The notes: a model not told the origin generated them from the sequence alone. DNA of 64,000 nucleotides from Magnetovibrio sp. (GCA_002690705.1 NZFO01000016.1:68135-132134), one strand, 5' to 3'; shown: positions 50,113 through 60,098, counted from the stretch's first letter. Numbers and translations: made by a program.

Positions 50113-51795
50113 ATGACAATAGATAGCACTCCCCCTAATAAAAATTTTATTCGAGACGTCATTCAAAGCGATCTCGAAAACGGGCGGGTGGACGGGGTCG
50201 TGACCCGGTTCCCTCCTGAACCGAATGGATATCTACATATTGGCCATGCAAAATCCATCTGCTTAAATTTTGGTGTTGCCACAGAATTCAAAGGTCGCTG
50301 CCATTTACGGTTCGATGACACAAACCCCGCAAGGGAAGAGGAAGAATTCATAGAGGCCATAAAAAAAGATGTAAAATGGCTCGGTTTTGATTGGGGTGAA
50401 CACCTCTACTTCGCTTCCGATAATTTCGAACAGCTGTATGAATGGGCGTTGTACTTAATTGAGAATCAACTTGCTTACGTTGATGAGTTAAGCGCTGATG
50501 AAATTCGCAAATACCGAGGCACACTGACCAATCCCGGGGAAGATAGCCCCTATCGAGACCGACCGACTTCCGAAAACTTGGACTTATTTAGGGAGATGCG
50601 CGCCGGAAAATTTAACGAAGGATCTAGGGTGTTACGCGCAAAGATTGATATGAAGAGTGGCAACATAAATTTGCGAGACCCTGTCCTTTACAGGATCGTA
50701 AACGCCCCACACCCGCGCACCGGCGGGGCTTGGCACATTTATCCAACTTATGATTTCGCCCACGGTCAATCCGATGCCATCGAATTAGTAACTCACTCCA
50801 TTTGCACCCTCGAATTTGAAGACCACAAGCCGCTTTACAATTGGTTAATCGAAAACCTTCCCACGCCGTCGCAACCCCTGCAATACGAGTTTTCTCGCTT
50901 AAATTTAACACATACAGTCCTCTCTAAACGACTTTTGATTCAACTCGTTAAGGACGGACACGTTAACGGATGGGATGATCCTCGGATGCCAACTATCTCC
51001 GGACTCCGGCGGCGGGGTGTCCCAGCCTCAGCGTTACGAGACTTTGCCGAGAAAGTTGGCGTTACGAAATCAGATGCAATCATTGAGGTCGCATTACTGG
51101 AGCACTGCGTGCGTGAACGCCTAAACAAGTCTGCTGAGCGCCGTATGGCTGTTCTCCGACCACTAAAGGTAATCATTGAAAATTATCCTGAAGATCAAAC
51201 TGAAGGATTAAATGCTATAAATAACCCAGAGACGCCGGAAGCAGGGTCACGAACAATTCCGTTCTCGAGAGAACTCTTTATTGAGCATGAGGACTTTATG
51301 GAAGACCCACCTAAAAAATTCTATCGATTAGCTCCCGGGCGCGAAGTCCGTCTCCGATACGCTTATTTCCTAACATGCCGCGATGTTATTAAGGATGAAT
51401 GGGGAAACGTTAAAGAGCTTCGGTGTACATACGACCCAAAAACTAAAGGGGGAAATGCACCTGATGGACGGAAAGTCAAAGCCACAATGCATTGGGTTTC
51501 CGCTAAGCATGCACTTGCTGCCGAGGTTCGCCTATATCATCATCTATTCTCCTCTGCGGAACCAGACGTAACACATGACGTGGTCAAAGAGATAAATCCC
51601 AACTCCTTGGAGCGATTGGCAGATTGTCGACTAGAACCGTCCCTTAAGTTTATAAAAAACGGCGAAACGGTTCAATTTGAACGACTGGGCTATTTCTGTT
51701 CCGACCCTGACAGTTCAGATAGCGCGCTGATATTTAATCGCACACTTGAGCTAAGGGATACATGGGCAAGAATAAAAAAAAAGCCCCTAGTTTGA
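50113..51795 (+). CDS. glnS: Glutaminyl-tRNA synthetase
   Basis: GlnS charges tRNA-Gln directly with glutamine. The 560-aa class I synthetase has the HIGH motif (YLHIGHAKS, His42-His45), the KMSKS equivalent VLSKR at 269-273 and the GlnRS-specific [17 protein letters not shown] near 203-219. The C-terminal half is the anticodon-binding beta-barrel. Many Alphaproteobacteria use the GatCAB transamidation route instead, so presence of GlnRS is informative. Confidence 0.95.
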   Translation: MTIDSTPPNKNFIRDVIQSDLENGRVDGVVTRFPPEPNGYLHIGHAKSICLNFGVATEFKGRCHLRFDDTNPAREEEEFIEAIKKDVKWLGFDWGEHLYFASDNFEQLYEWALYLIENQLAYVDELSADEIRKYRGTLTNPGEDSPYRDRPTSENLDLFREMRAGKFNEGSRVLRAKIDMKSGNINLRDPVLYRIVNAPHPRTGGAWHIYPTYDFAHGQSDAIELVTHSICTLEFEDHKPLYNWLIENLPTPSQPLQYEFSRLNLTHTVLSKRLLIQLVKDGHVNGWDDPRMPTISGLRRRGVPASALRDFAEKVGVTKSDAIIEVALLEHCVRERLNKSAERRMAVLRPLKVIIENYPEDQTEGLNAINNPETPEAGSRTIPFSRELFIEHEDFMEDPPKKFYRLAPGREVRLRYAYFLTCRDVIKDEWGNVKELRCTYDPKTKGGNAPDGRKVKATMHWVSAKHALAAEVRLYHHLFSSAEPDVTHDVVKEINPNSLERLADCRLEPSLKFIKNGETVQFERLGYFCSDPDSSDSALIFNRTLELRDTWARIKKKPLV

Positions 51796-52142
51796 ATCCA
51801 TAAAATTGTTAAAACGCGATTGAGTCTTATTTGCTTATTCTTACTCTGCCCCGCAAAACTTTTTGCGCATTAAGATTTTGGATCAAATATTTGATCATTC
51901 GTTCACAAAATTTTCCCTTTGATCTTTGGTTGTTTAAATCCCACTGGCCGACGTTATGATACTGGTATCCTATTCATTAGACAGCGGACATTCCTTACCC
52001 TTGTCATGCGGGGATATGATAAAAAGTGCTGTATTATAACTTTTTTGCCTTTTTCTCGCTGGTATTGTCGGCAGCACAGCAACGTTTTACCAACCTGTCC
52101 AAATACTTAATACAAACACTAACCAATCGAATGGAGGTATCG
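51796..52142. other. Intergenic region after glnS with two short palindromes
   Basis: No gene is seen. Two perfect inverted repeats lie close together: CGCAAAA-CT-TTTTGCG at 51852-51867 and the 16-bp palindrome GATCAAATATTTGATC at 51881-51896. The first could be a weak terminator hairpin for glnS. The second is AT-rich and symmetric, more like an operator, and the next gene (NIPSNAP) starts about 250 bp on. Confidence 0.4.
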
Positions 52143-52457
52143 ATGATTATTGATCATAGAACTTACAATATTAAACATGGTAAATCGCAAATTTATATTG
52201 CACTTTTTAAAGACTGCGGTTTGCCCATACAACTAAAACACCTCGGTAATCTTATCGGATATTTCGAGACCGTGATTGGAACCCTCAACCAAGTAATTCA
52301 TCTCTGGGGATACATAGATTTTGCTGACATGGAGAAACGACGGCACGCTCGCGATACCGACCCGGCTTGGGCAATTTACAAAAAAAAATCAGCGGGCATG
52401 CTGATCTCACAAGAGAACAAAATTATCAAACCTGTAAACTTTTCGCCTTCACGGTAA
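52143..52457 (+). CDS. NIPSNAP-family protein
   Basis: The 104-aa protein begins MIIDHRTYNIKHGKSQIYIA and contains GTLNQVIHLWGYIDFADMEK, the dimeric ferredoxin-like NIPSNAP fold. Function is unknown; relatives are often near acyl-CoA or aromatic metabolism genes. The start at 52143 is supported by GGAGG about 7 nt upstream; upstream in-frame Met codons would add a non-conserved tail. Confidence 0.82.
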   Translation: MIIDHRTYNIKHGKSQIYIALFKDCGLPIQLKHLGNLIGYFETVIGTLNQVIHLWGYIDFADMEKRRHARDTDPAWAIYKKKSAGMLISQENKIIKPVNFSPSR

Positions 52458-52901
52458 ATAGTTTAGAGAAGGGTCAATTTGATAAAACCCGAAATCTCGA
52501 CCATTGAATACCTCCAATGCCCTTGTACGTTTAACCGTGATAAATGTTGGCTACCCAACCACGGCTCATAGGCCTAGAGTATTTGTCCAAAGTGTTCAGT
52601 AGAAACGGCATGACCATAGTACTTCAAATAATTTAAGGTTTACGATGGCAGGGGTGTTGTGCAGAAAGGGCGTGACTTCTGGTTCACCAAACATGCTCAT
52701 TACTTTAATTGAAGGGGCTGTGGCGTGGAAAATAGAAAACGACACAAAGCAGCAGCTTAAATATCAAAAATTTTGATCTGTATTGGCAACGCCCTGTATC
52801 TTCTGCAACTTTTTTACTAAACTGCCTCCGGCTCTATCGCCCGCGGAAATACAAATATATCCTGCGCGGAGAGAACTGCTTTATCGATCACACTCTAACA
52901 T
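52458..52901. other. 444-bp intergenic region between the NIPSNAP and arsC genes
   Basis: I see no convincing gene, RNA or strong inverted repeat. Both flanking genes point into it (plus on the left, minus on the right), so it should contain their transcript ends. Confidence 0.4.
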
Positions 52902-53288
52902 CTAATTACCATCCTTTAATAAGTTGCCGACATCTGAGTCCTCAAGTATCTCCAGCACTTTCTCGGATGGACGACACAGTCGTACACCTTTAGGCGTGCA
53001 CACAATTGGTCGGTTGACGAGTATTGGATTCGCTATCATTGCATCTATTAGTTTTTCATTATCTATTTTGGAATCCGTCAAACCAAGCTCCTCCGCGGGA
53101 GATTTTTTTATCCGCAAAGCATCACGAGGCGTAATACCAGCCACAGCAAAAAGCCCCAGTAATTGAGGTCTTGTCCATCCAGACTTCAAATATTCAATTA
53201 TTACCGGCTCTCTGCCCGACAATCGAATTATCTCGACTACATTTCTTGACGTTCCACAGTCTGAATTATGATAAACAACGGTGGTCAT
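52902..53288 (-). CDS. arsC: ArsC-family arsenate reductase (glutaredoxin type)
   Basis: The 128-aa protein has the active Cys in NSDCGTSRNVV (Cys11) and the ArsC Arg triad region NPILVNRPIVCTPKGVRLC. True arsenate reductases and the YffB/Spx-like relatives share this scaffold, and no arsenic efflux or arsR gene is near, so function in arsenate detoxification is likely but not certain. It stands alone between two gene-free stretches. Confidence 0.85.
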   Translation of the reverse strand: MTTVVYHNSDCGTSRNVVEIIRLSGREPVIIEYLKSGWTRPQLLGLFAVAGITPRDALRIKKSPAEELGLTDSKIDNEKLIDAMIANPILVNRPIVCTPKGVRLCRPSEKVLEILEDSDVGNLLKDGN

Positions 53289-53760
53289 GAGATTTTCTTC
53301 CTTACAGGGAGTGGAAATTTATTACGACACAAGTTTTCTAAAGAGACTTGGTTCATAATAATGTCAATCCGCGTAATGATTTTTGGAAAATTATTAAATG
53401 TTCTCTTATGTTTTTTCAAATACGTCCCTCTGATCATTAAATTTATTAAGTATACCAGTTCGTCGCAAGGTCAAAACTTGATAGGTAACCCCATTTACCC
53501 CCGCCGCGCGGCTATCTTAAAGATTTTCTCTGCCCACAGGTTGAAATTTGCTACATGTGCAACGCTTAACAGCATCTTGCATACCAGTAAATAAGCTTCT
53601 TTCTTAAAGTGCTGCCATGATTTTTGGCGAATGCTAAAAAATATCAAACCCCTGTATTGACCGGACTTCCAGCCAATTCTGAATTTCAGGTGATTAGATA
53701 AGACTGCGTTCGTTTTATGTTTTATGGAACGGTCCGATTTCACAACCAAGCCGACCTCAT
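53289..53760. other. 472-bp intergenic region between arsC and the zinc-type operon
   Basis: Short frames exist on both strands (for example 53268-53594 and 53495-53749), but neither has a recognisable domain or good start site. The 3' end of the zinc-type operon and the promoter of arsC should lie here. Confidence 0.4.
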
Positions 53761-54027
53761 TTATTCAGTGCGGACCCCGTCGATAATATGTTTTAGCACA
53801 TCTGTCTGGGTCATTTCAGCTAAAGGCTTATGTATTCGCCAATCTCGGCGACTTCCGTCAGCTTTATGCACCGAAATTAAGGTCTCAATCGGTGGGCAAT
53901 CAGGTTCATTGCACACGAGTTCAGCCACAGTGACAAGGTCGCTGTCGTTGAGCCCAAGCTCCTCACCCACCCATGTCTTGATTGAACCGGCGCGACCAGA
54001 TGTCCTCCGGCGATTAAACAGATTCAT
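53761..54027 (-). CDS. Conserved 88-aa hypothetical protein of the COG0523 operon
   Basis: I do not recognise a named family. The 88-aa protein has a conserved-looking core AELVCNEPDCPPIETLISV with two Cys separated by CNEPDC, then a Trp-containing strand RRDWRIHKPLAEMTQTDVL. Its start codon overlaps the stop of the WD40-like gene by one base, so it is coupled. The two Cys and the neighbouring zinc GTPase make a metal-related role plausible. It is the third gene of the operon. Confidence 0.6.
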   Translation of the reverse strand: MNLFNRRRTSGRAGSIKTWVGEELGLNDSDLVTVAELVCNEPDCPPIETLISVHKADGSRRDWRIHKPLAEMTQTDVLKHIIDGVRTE

Positions 54028-55091
54028 TATTCAACGTCCCCAGCCAGCTGACACCAGAGAACGCGACCTGATCCCTCGCCAACTAATACCCATCCTTTTG
54101 GTGATATTGCAAGAGCAGTGACCGCCGAACCGCTTGATCCCTTAATCACCATACCAGTGGGCTCCGATGTTAGTTGTTCGGCAAGCACTGCTCCATCGGC
54201 AAACCCGGCGAAAACACCCGGAATACCGGGAAAGCCTGCAACCACTGTGCAGATTTGCTTACCGCCATAAGCACAGGTCAGAGGCTCACGTCCCAAGGGA
54301 CCATCTTTGCCGTCAAAAGGCCAGCAGATCGCTTCATTTGCGCCAGAGGTCGCTAGGTACGGTTCGTCACCAACCCAGGCAAAACTCTTCACCTTTGCGG
54401 GATAGCCAGACATTCGCATATCCACCTTGTCGCGGAGTCGCCATCCGTGGAGGGCGTTCTCCTGCATTGCCGTAACAAGGAACTTCCCGTTTGGACTGAA
54501 GGATAATTCTCCATGAGAGCCTTTCCAGATCAATTTCTTAGCTCTCCATCCGCGTTTCCGCCGTTCCCAAACTGTTGCTCCGCCATAGTGCGAAACGGCT
54601 AGCCGTGTTGCTTTAGCGTCAAAGGCGAGGCCTCCAACCGTACTCGGATGCTCAAAAGATATGGGGTCCATATCTTCCGCCCCCCATAGATAAGCAACAT
54701 TCCCCGATGAGCACGCGCGCCACCCTTGGCCTGCCGCAACGCTATCCACCCAGCGTGAACCAAAACTTGCAATCTCGTCGATGGTGCCTTCAGGTGAGAC
54801 GCGGAGGAAGCGCCCATCGTCACCCCCAGTTAAGACATTGTCGGTTCCGTTATCCGATGAGAGGCAAAGAATGGCCCCCCGGTGCGCTTGTACAGTAATA
54901 GGCGGCTCCTCAGAGTGAAAGAATCTGAGTGTTCCATCGCCAAAACTTGCCACGACGTAGGCACCAACTAACTTAGCGCCTGTAGCGGGAGCACCGGCCT
55001 CAAGATTGAGCCCTGTCCGTTGAAGCACAGATTCCTCGAAGCAACCACGCCGAACGCGCCGAGGTTCCTCAGCTATTAGGTCGCTCGGCAT
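54027..55091 (-). CDS. WD40-repeat-like protein
   Basis: The 354-aa protein is built of repeated beta-strand units with W-x-G/D-type blade motifs, such as [40 protein letters not shown] and [20 protein letters not shown]. That fits a beta-propeller of about seven blades with no enzymatic motif. No signal peptide is visible, so it is probably cytosolic. It overlaps the upstream GTPase gene by 16 bp and the 88-aa gene by 1 bp, so all three should be made together. A scaffold role is inferred. Confidence 0.75.
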   Translation of the reverse strand: MPSDLIAEEPRRVRRGCFEESVLQRTGLNLEAGAPATGAKLVGAYVVASFGDGTLRFFHSEEPPITVQAHRGAILCLSSDNGTDNVLTGGDDGRFLRVSPEGTIDEIASFGSRWVDSVAAGQGWRACSSGNVAYLWGAEDMDPISFEHPSTVGGLAFDAKATRLAVSHYGGATVWERRKRGWRAKKLIWKGSHGELSFSPNGKFLVTAMQENALHGWRLRDKVDMRMSGYPAKVKSFAWVGDEPYLATSGANEAICWPFDGKDGPLGREPLTCAYGGKQICTVVAGFPGIPGVFAGFADGAVLAEQLTSEPTGMVIKGSSGSAVTALAISPKGWVLVGEGSGRVLWCQLAGDVE

Positions 55092-56044
55092 GCAGCGAAT
55101 CCATTTTCTAAATCCATAGCATCGAGATTACGTCCAATGAATACAAGGCGAGACGTGCGTTTACCCTCAGGCCAAGGCCCCATTGGTGCCCCGTCCATAA
55201 GCATATGAACCCCCTGAAACACAAATCTGTCGTTATCGTCTTTGAATTCGAGGATACCCTTAGACCTTAAAATATCTGCACCACGTGTTTGAATAAGGTT
55301 GCCGAACCAAGTTTGGAACTTTTCTGAGTCAAGAGGCTTATCCGAGACTAGACAAAGGCTTTTAATATCGTCGTCATGTTCGTGATCGTGATCAGAAGTC
55401 AAAAAGTCTGGCTCTACCTCCAGCACGCGATCGAGGCTAAATGTATTTAGCCCGATCACCTCATCCAATGACGTGCTACAGTGCTCGGTTCTGATAATTT
55501 TTGTATAAGGATTGATAAGGCGAATTCTGTCTTCTATCCGCTCAAGCTGCTCGGAACTAACAAGGTCCGTCTTGTTCAGGAGCAGCACATCAGCGAATGC
55601 GACCTGCTCCTCGGCTTCATGATGTTCGCCCAATTGTCCCTCGAGATGAACCGCGTCAGCCACGGTCACGATAGCATCCAAACGCGTTCTATCAGCAACG
55701 TCTTCATCAACAAAAAATGTCTGGGCAACAGGCCCTGGGTCGGCCAGCCCTGTTGTTTCAACTATAATAGAATCGAATTTGTCACCTCGCTTCATAAGAC
55801 CCCCGAGGATTCTAATCAAATCACCACGCACGGTGCAGCAGATACACCCATTATTCATTTCAAAGACTTCTTCATCAGCATCCACAACGAGTTCGTTATC
55901 GATGCCTTCTTCCCCAAACTCATTTACGATTACAGCATAGCGCTTTCCGTGACGTTCAGTGAGTATGCGGTTAAGAAGGGTCGTTTTTCCGGCACCAAGA
56001 AAGCCTGTCAGGACGGTTACCGGGACTTGTGAAATTTCGTTCAT
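55076..56044 (-). CDS. COG0523-family GTPase (CobW/ZigA/YciC type), putative zinc chaperone
   Basis: The start [10 protein letters not shown] gives 322 aa. The G1 motif [12 protein letters not shown] lies at residues 14-25, the metal-binding CxCC is in [13 protein letters not shown] and the guanine motif NKTD is in LLNKTDLV. A His/Asp-rich loop (DHDHEHDDD) follows, as in zinc-related members. The C-terminal CobW_C domain has [20 protein letters not shown]. Such proteins deliver zinc during zinc limitation and are often under Zur, and a Zur-box-like palindrome lies 156 bp upstream. Cobalamin genes are absent nearby, which favours zinc. Confidence 0.9.
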   Translation of the reverse strand: MNEISQVPVTVLTGFLGAGKTTLLNRILTERHGKRYAVIVNEFGEEGIDNELVVDADEEVFEMNNGCICCTVRGDLIRILGGLMKRGDKFDSIIVETTGLADPGPVAQTFFVDEDVADRTRLDAIVTVADAVHLEGQLGEHHEAEEQVAFADVLLLNKTDLVSSEQLERIEDRIRLINPYTKIIRTEHCSTSLDEVIGLNTFSLDRVLEVEPDFLTSDHDHEHDDDIKSLCLVSDKPLDSEKFQTWFGNLIQTRGADILRSKGILEFKDDNDRFVFQGVHMLMDGAPMGPWPEGKRTSRLVFIGRNLDAMDLENGFAACRAT

Positions 56045-56331
56045 AGTTTTCCTCATAAGGTTAGTCACTTTTTTGGTAATTATCCGTAAACAACAATGTT
56101 TTTTCAATTAATGATGCGGCATGAGCTCAAAAAAGGGAAAGATTAAGTGTTTTTAAGCATGGGGTCATGTTTTCGACCTGACTTTATCTATGCGATATTG
56201 TTATAATATAACTTAAGGTGAGATGGTAGTCCTAATACCAAGTAAAAAAAGGTATCTCGTCGAACTATAGTTTCTGCGTCGGAGAGACGTTATTCCGATG
56301 ATAGGCCGGTACGGAATTTAAAGGCTTGCCC
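56045..56331. other. Intergenic region between the zinc-type operon and the DUF1289 gene
   Basis: These divergent genes share about 287 bp, AT-rich, with a Zur-box-like palindrome at 56200-56212 near the middle. Other promoter elements are not certain. Confidence 0.5.
56200..56212 (-). promoter_or_regulatory. Zur-box-like palindrome
   Basis: GTTATA-A-TATAAC is a perfect 6-bp inverted repeat with one central base and equals the core of the proteobacterial Zur consensus (TGTTATANTATAACA), with a further T on the 5' side. It lies 156 bp upstream of the COG0523 GTPase start and about 120 bp before the divergent DUF1289 gene. The combination suggests zinc-responsive repression of the operon. Confidence 0.6.
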
Positions 56332-56508
56332 ATGCCACGACATAAAAGCCCATGCATTAATATTTGTGAATTTTTAGGGCCCAACAGGTGGTGTATAGGT
56401 TGTGGACGCACCCGGCGTGAGTGCAGACAATGGAGCAAGATGAAACCCTATGAAAAAAATATACTCGAGAAAAAGTTGATAAAACGAATGGCTGAAACTT
56501 TGAAATGA
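56332..56508 (+). CDS. DUF1289 family small Cys-rich protein
   Basis: This 58-aa protein has the DUF1289 pattern: SPCINICEF then WCIGCGRTRRECRQW, with four Cys (CxxxC and CxGC) that should bind a metal. The function is unknown. The ATG at 56332 is preceded by AAAGG at suitable spacing. It lies divergent to the COG0523 operon across the Zur-box-like site and ends about 110 bp before the tRNA-Val gene. Confidence 0.82.
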   Translation: MPRHKSPCINICEFLGPNRWCIGCGRTRRECRQWSKMKPYEKNILEKKLIKRMAETLK

Positions 56509-56582
56509 CGAACCTGCTCCTGACACCTTACCATAAAGAACACCGACCATCTGTCCAACAAGCTCTCATCATCAAACCTGTG

Positions 56583-56614
56583 AAAAAAACCCCAGGCTTT
56601 AGGCCTGGGGTTTT
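56583..56614 (-). terminator. Intrinsic terminator of the tRNA-Val gene (possibly bidirectional)
   Basis: Arms CCCCAGGC (56590-56597) and GCCTGGGG (56603-56610) form a perfect 8-bp GC-rich stem with a 5-nt loop. On the minus strand seven T follow the stem, and on the plus strand TTTT follows, so it can also end the DUF1289 transcript. Confidence 0.85.
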
Positions 56615-56616
56615 CG

Positions 56617-56691
56617 TGGTGGGCACGACTGGGATTGAACCAGTGACCCCCTCGATGTCAACGAGGTGCTCTCCCGCTGAGCTACGCGCCC
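56617..56691 (-). tRNA. tRNA-Val (anticodon GAC)
   Basis: The 75-nt gene folds into a full cloverleaf: acceptor stem GGGCGCG with CGTGCCC (one G-U pair), D-arm around TAGCTCAGCGGGAGAGCA, anticodon stem CCTCG/CGAGG with loop TTGACAT (anticodon GAC) and T-arm CTGGTTCAATCCCAG. Discriminator A and an encoded CCA are present. It decodes GUC and GUU. Confidence 0.96.
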
Positions 56692-56819
56692 GATCTCTTA
56701 GCCCATAAACGGAATTATTAAGTGTGTACTTTCTTGCCTTAGCATTGACAAGCCCCATCGGCAGTGCTGCCATTAGCGTGCAATAAGATTAGCATCCGAA
56801 GCAAGGAGTTGTTTCCCCT

Positions 56820-57728
56820 GTGCCAAAGTCAGAGTTTACTTTTTTAGATAAGGTGACTTGGGAGATACAAGCCCCCAAGTGCCAAACCATACCTCTAATA
56901 TTTTCCTCCCCACACAGCGGCCGAGATTATCCTCCAGAGTTCATTGCGGCTTCATCCCTTGATCTTTTGCAACTAAGGCGTTCCGAAGATGCCTTTGTTG
57001 ACGAGATTTACGCCTCCGCACGAAGCTTGGGTGCACCGCTGCTTCGGGCGCTTTTCCCTCGCGCTTTTGTGGACGCGAACCGTCCGCCTTATGAGCTTGA
57101 CCCAGAGATGTTTGATTGCCAGTTACCAGACTTTGTTCGCACAAAATCAGTTCGAATATCGGCGGGTTTGGGCACTATTCCTAAGATTGTAGCTGAGGGG
57201 CTTCAAATTCGTAACGATTTAATGACATTTAAAGAAGCCAAGACCAGGATAGACAAATGCTATTATCCATATCACGATACTTTATTGAGATTGATTAACC
57301 AGACATTGGCCCAATTTGGGACCGCAGTAGTAATTGACTGCCATTCCATGCCCTCAAACTTTACTCCAAATAGGCGTGGTCAGTCGTTGAAAAATGTGGA
57401 CATTGTGCTGGGAGATTTGCACGGCACATCATGCCATGCAGCAATTACCAAAGCTGCATTGGAGGGTTTTACGGAACTCGGGTATAATGTAACGTGGAAT
57501 AAACCTTATGCTGGTGGCTATATAACACGTTGCTACGGCCAACCCCGAAAGGGAGTTCATGCCCTCCAAATCGAAATTAATCGCAACTTATACATGGATG
57601 AACAAGCTATCGAGCGTGCACCGGGACTCCCCAAGTTAGCGCACGACATTTCCTGTCTGATTAGGTCCATATCGGATACTTCCAACCGCGTATTGATGCG
57701 TCACACGTCCGTTAAGGCTGCAGAATGA
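56820..57728 (+). CDS. hutG: N-formylglutamate amidohydrolase
   Basis: The 302-aa enzyme hydrolyses N-formylglutamate, the last step of one histidine-degradation route, or related N-acyl amino acids. The zinc-site pattern SSPHSGRDYP near residue 29, RSEDAFVDEIYASARSLGAP and VIDCHSMPSNF fit the family. The start is GTG. No other hut gene is adjacent, so the substrate in this organism is open. A GNAT gene starts 10 bp after the stop. Confidence 0.88.
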   Translation: MPKSEFTFLDKVTWEIQAPKCQTIPLIFSSPHSGRDYPPEFIAASSLDLLQLRRSEDAFVDEIYASARSLGAPLLRALFPRAFVDANRPPYELDPEMFDCQLPDFVRTKSVRISAGLGTIPKIVAEGLQIRNDLMTFKEAKTRIDKCYYPYHDTLLRLINQTLAQFGTAVVIDCHSMPSNFTPNRRGQSLKNVDIVLGDLHGTSCHAAITKAALEGFTELGYNVTWNKPYAGGYITRCYGQPRKGVHALQIEINRNLYMDEQAIERAPGLPKLAHDISCLIRSISDTSNRVLMRHTSVKAAE

Positions 57729-57738
57729 TAGCGATAAC

Positions 57739-58248
57739 ATGCAAATGAGCGATAAAGTTATGGTTAGAGATGCCCGCCATCAGGATATACCGGCCATTCA
57801 GTCTATTTATGCCTACCACGTATTACATGGGGTTGGTAGTTGGGAGAAAACGCCACCAGAAATTGACGAGATGGTTACTCGTCACGATACAATTACTAAA
57901 AACAAATACCCATACTACGTTGGCACAATAGATGGCGAGGTCTTGGGATACGCATACGTTTGCTCTTATAGGCCGAGGCCTGCATATCAATTCACAGTGG
58001 AAAATTCCGTTTATGTTGCGAACGATGCCGCGAGGCGCGGAATAGGACTTACATTGCTTGATGCCCTTATCAGCCAATGCACTTTTCTAGGGTTTAGGCG
58101 CATGGTTGCAATTATCGGCGACTCAGCTAATTACCCTTCCATTGGCCTTCATAAAAAAGCTGGTTTCCATCACGTTGGTATTATCCCGGCCTGCGGATTT
58201 AAACACGAGAAATGGCTCGATCAGGTCATCATGCAACGCGCGCTATGA
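57739..58248 (+). CDS. GNAT acetyltransferase, phosphinothricin N-acetyltransferase-like
   Basis: The 169-aa protein begins VMVRDARHQDIPAIQSIYAYHVLHG and has the acetyl-CoA-binding stretch in NDAARRGIGLTLLDALI, in which R-x-x-G-I-G-x-x-L is the P-loop-like motif. It ends with HKKAGFHHVGIIPACGFKHEKWLDQV, as in Bar/Pat and related aminoacyl acetyltransferases. The natural substrate may be an amino acid such as methionine sulfoximine-like compounds. It is 10 bp after the N-formylglutamate amidohydrolase. Confidence 0.86.
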   Translation: MQMSDKVMVRDARHQDIPAIQSIYAYHVLHGVGSWEKTPPEIDEMVTRHDTITKNKYPYYVGTIDGEVLGYAYVCSYRPRPAYQFTVENSVYVANDAARRGIGLTLLDALISQCTFLGFRRMVAIIGDSANYPSIGLHKKAGFHHVGIIPACGFKHEKWLDQVIMQRAL

Positions 58249-58318
58249 GATGTACCTTTATTCCATTGCAGAATCCTGGCATCGCCTTTGCATGGTTTTT
58301 AGGGGGAGTTAGTGAGAC

Positions 58319-59296
58319 ATGGCGATAAAAATTACCATATTCTGTATTTTTAGTGTGGCCCTGATTACTGATCGCAACGTTTTTGCGGAACCAACTGTTC
58401 ATCAAGGATACAACAATAATCCGAAATATTGTGAAATCGCCGTACGTTATGCGGAGCAACGATTAAAAATTCCTGACCGTTTGCTGAGCGCTATCTCAAA
58501 GACAGAGTCAGGTCGCTGGCACCCATCACAACAGGTAAATATTGCCTGGCCGTGGACCGTGAGGGCCAAAGGCAAGGGAAAATTTTTCAACACCAAAATA
58601 GAGGCTTTGGCAGAAGTTGAGATTTTATTGACAGAGGGTACAGAGAATATTGATGTCGGTTGCATGCAAATTAATCTTAAATACCATGGTGCTTTCTTTA
58701 AGACTCTAGCCGAAATAATCGATCCGAATACAAACGCGCTTTATGGTGCAAAGTATTTACGCCAACTGTATGAGAAAACCAAAAGTTGGACTACAGCAGT
58801 AGGCCATTACCATTCCTCTATGCCGAAGCTTGCCGCACTTTATCGGACCAAAGTTTTAGGAGTTTGGAGAGCCGCAAGTGTGTTCCAGATTCCGTCCGAG
58901 GGAATAGCCACCGGTAAAAAAGATACATTTAAAACCCAAGCAATTACTAAACTAGTTAACACCCAATACAGTGCAATCGATTATAGGTTGTCTGATAAAC
59001 TGAGCATGGCATTCCGTGCCCGCCGATACCAACCACCTGAAGGGACCACCGCACTTCAACAAATCAGGCGCAGACAACTGAATGCATGGCGCTATCAGAA
59101 GGACGGTCGAATATCGTTAATGCATTTGGCAAAAATGCGACGCGCCGAACAGTCCCTTCACCAACAACAAAAAATGGCATCTACTAGCTCCGAGGAGCGG
59201 GAGAAGGAATTTACTAAACGTCGAAAAAATCAACTTGCAAAGTGGCGGGCTGGGAACTCTATGCTCCCAGCAAACAGCAATCCTTCGTTAAAATAA
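58319..59296 (+). CDS. Lytic transglycosylase-like protein with SLT domain
   Basis: A signal peptide of about 22 residues (FCIFSVALITDRNVFAEP) is followed by an SLT-type lysozyme fold. The catalytic Glu is in AISKTESGRWHP (Glu about residue 63) and the second motif is NIDVGCMQINLKYHG. It cleaves peptidoglycan glycan strands in the periplasm. A Lys/Arg/Gln-rich C-terminal tail (residues about 250-325) is charged and probably disordered. Confidence 0.88.
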   Translation: MAIKITIFCIFSVALITDRNVFAEPTVHQGYNNNPKYCEIAVRYAEQRLKIPDRLLSAISKTESGRWHPSQQVNIAWPWTVRAKGKGKFFNTKIEALAEVEILLTEGTENIDVGCMQINLKYHGAFFKTLAEIIDPNTNALYGAKYLRQLYEKTKSWTTAVGHYHSSMPKLAALYRTKVLGVWRAASVFQIPSEGIATGKKDTFKTQAITKLVNTQYSAIDYRLSDKLSMAFRARRYQPPEGTTALQQIRRRQLNAWRYQKDGRISLMHLAKMRRAEQSLHQQQKMASTSSEEREKEFTKRRKNQLAKWRAGNSMLPANSNPSLK

Positions 59297-59309
59297 TGAT
59301 AAAAATGTT

Positions 59310-60098
59310 TTATGAGGGACGCAAAAAGTTGGGTTGTATGTGTGTCACTCCATAACCGGCTTCTTCAGGAATGATAATGCGCGGGCCATCCTCTGTTTCC
59401 TCCCTTTTCGGCTGAATACAGATAACATTCTCCCGCTCGGCACGAGCCAGAACACTATCCACGGTTTTAGATTGCCCGAGCTTCATCAAATTCATCATTG
59501 TGGGCAATATTAATTTCAACCGTCCTAGATAAACGTCCTCTAATATATCTTTCGGACGGCGCCAATTACCCTCAACGATTTCAAATCCATCAACAATCAA
59601 CTTCCATTGGCCAGCTGGTGCGCGAGCAACAAAAAAATGTGTGTCGTAGCGTTTAGAGCGCATGGGCGGCGTGACCCAATGAGCAAAGCGCTTCAGTTGA
59701 TTAATTGCAGGATACAGTGAATGCCGCCGCATCGCTTTAAAAAAATTTTGCCTAAATTCATCTCCCAGAAGCGTTTTCAGCTTATCCTCACTCAATGGAC
59801 ACTGTGTCTTTTCGTTATTGCATAATAGGATGTGGCACTCCTCATACATCTCACGTATAGCAGCTAGTTTCAGAGCTGCGAAAGGCTGGGTTTCTATACC
59901 CAAACGCATAGCCCACTCCTCGTCATAAGACTCCATTTTACCACCGGGGAACACCATTGCCCCGCCCGCAAAGTGCGTACCTGCCGCTTTCCGCAACAAC
60001 AGCACTTCCATACCTGCTGGTTTATCTCGAATTAACATTATAGTTGCCGCTGGGAGAGCCTCCGGAATGTGTAACGAATTTGCTTCAAAATCGTTCAT
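59310..60098 (-). CDS. Nudix hydrolase
   Basis: The 262-aa protein has a Nudix domain in which the box is split by an insert: VFPGGKMESYDEEW supplies the first Gly/Glu part and REMYEECHILL the REUxEE part. This arrangement resembles NUDT19-type CoA or acyl-CoA diphosphatases. The start overlaps the MBL gene stop by 4 bp (ATGA). The CoA-rich neighbourhood fits hydrolysis of a CoA derivative, but this is inferred. Confidence 0.85.
   Translation of the reverse strand: MNDFEANSLHIPEALPAATIMLIRDKPAGMEVLLLRKAAGTHFAGGAMVFPGGKMESYDEEWAMRLGIETQPFAALKLAAIREMYEECHILLCNNEKTQCPLSEDKLKTLLGDEFRQNFFKAMRRHSLYPAINQLKRFAHWVTPPMRSKRYDTHFFVARAPAGQWKLIVDGFEIVEGNWRRPKDILEDVYLGRLKLILPTMMNLMKLGQSKTVDSVLARAERENVICIQPKREETEDGPRIIIPEEAGYGVTHIQPNFLRPS

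Noticed and set aside
53268-53749. Frames of 84-108 codons between arsC and the zinc-type operon
   Set aside because: No known domain, skewed composition, and overlapping frames on opposite strands; likely chance.
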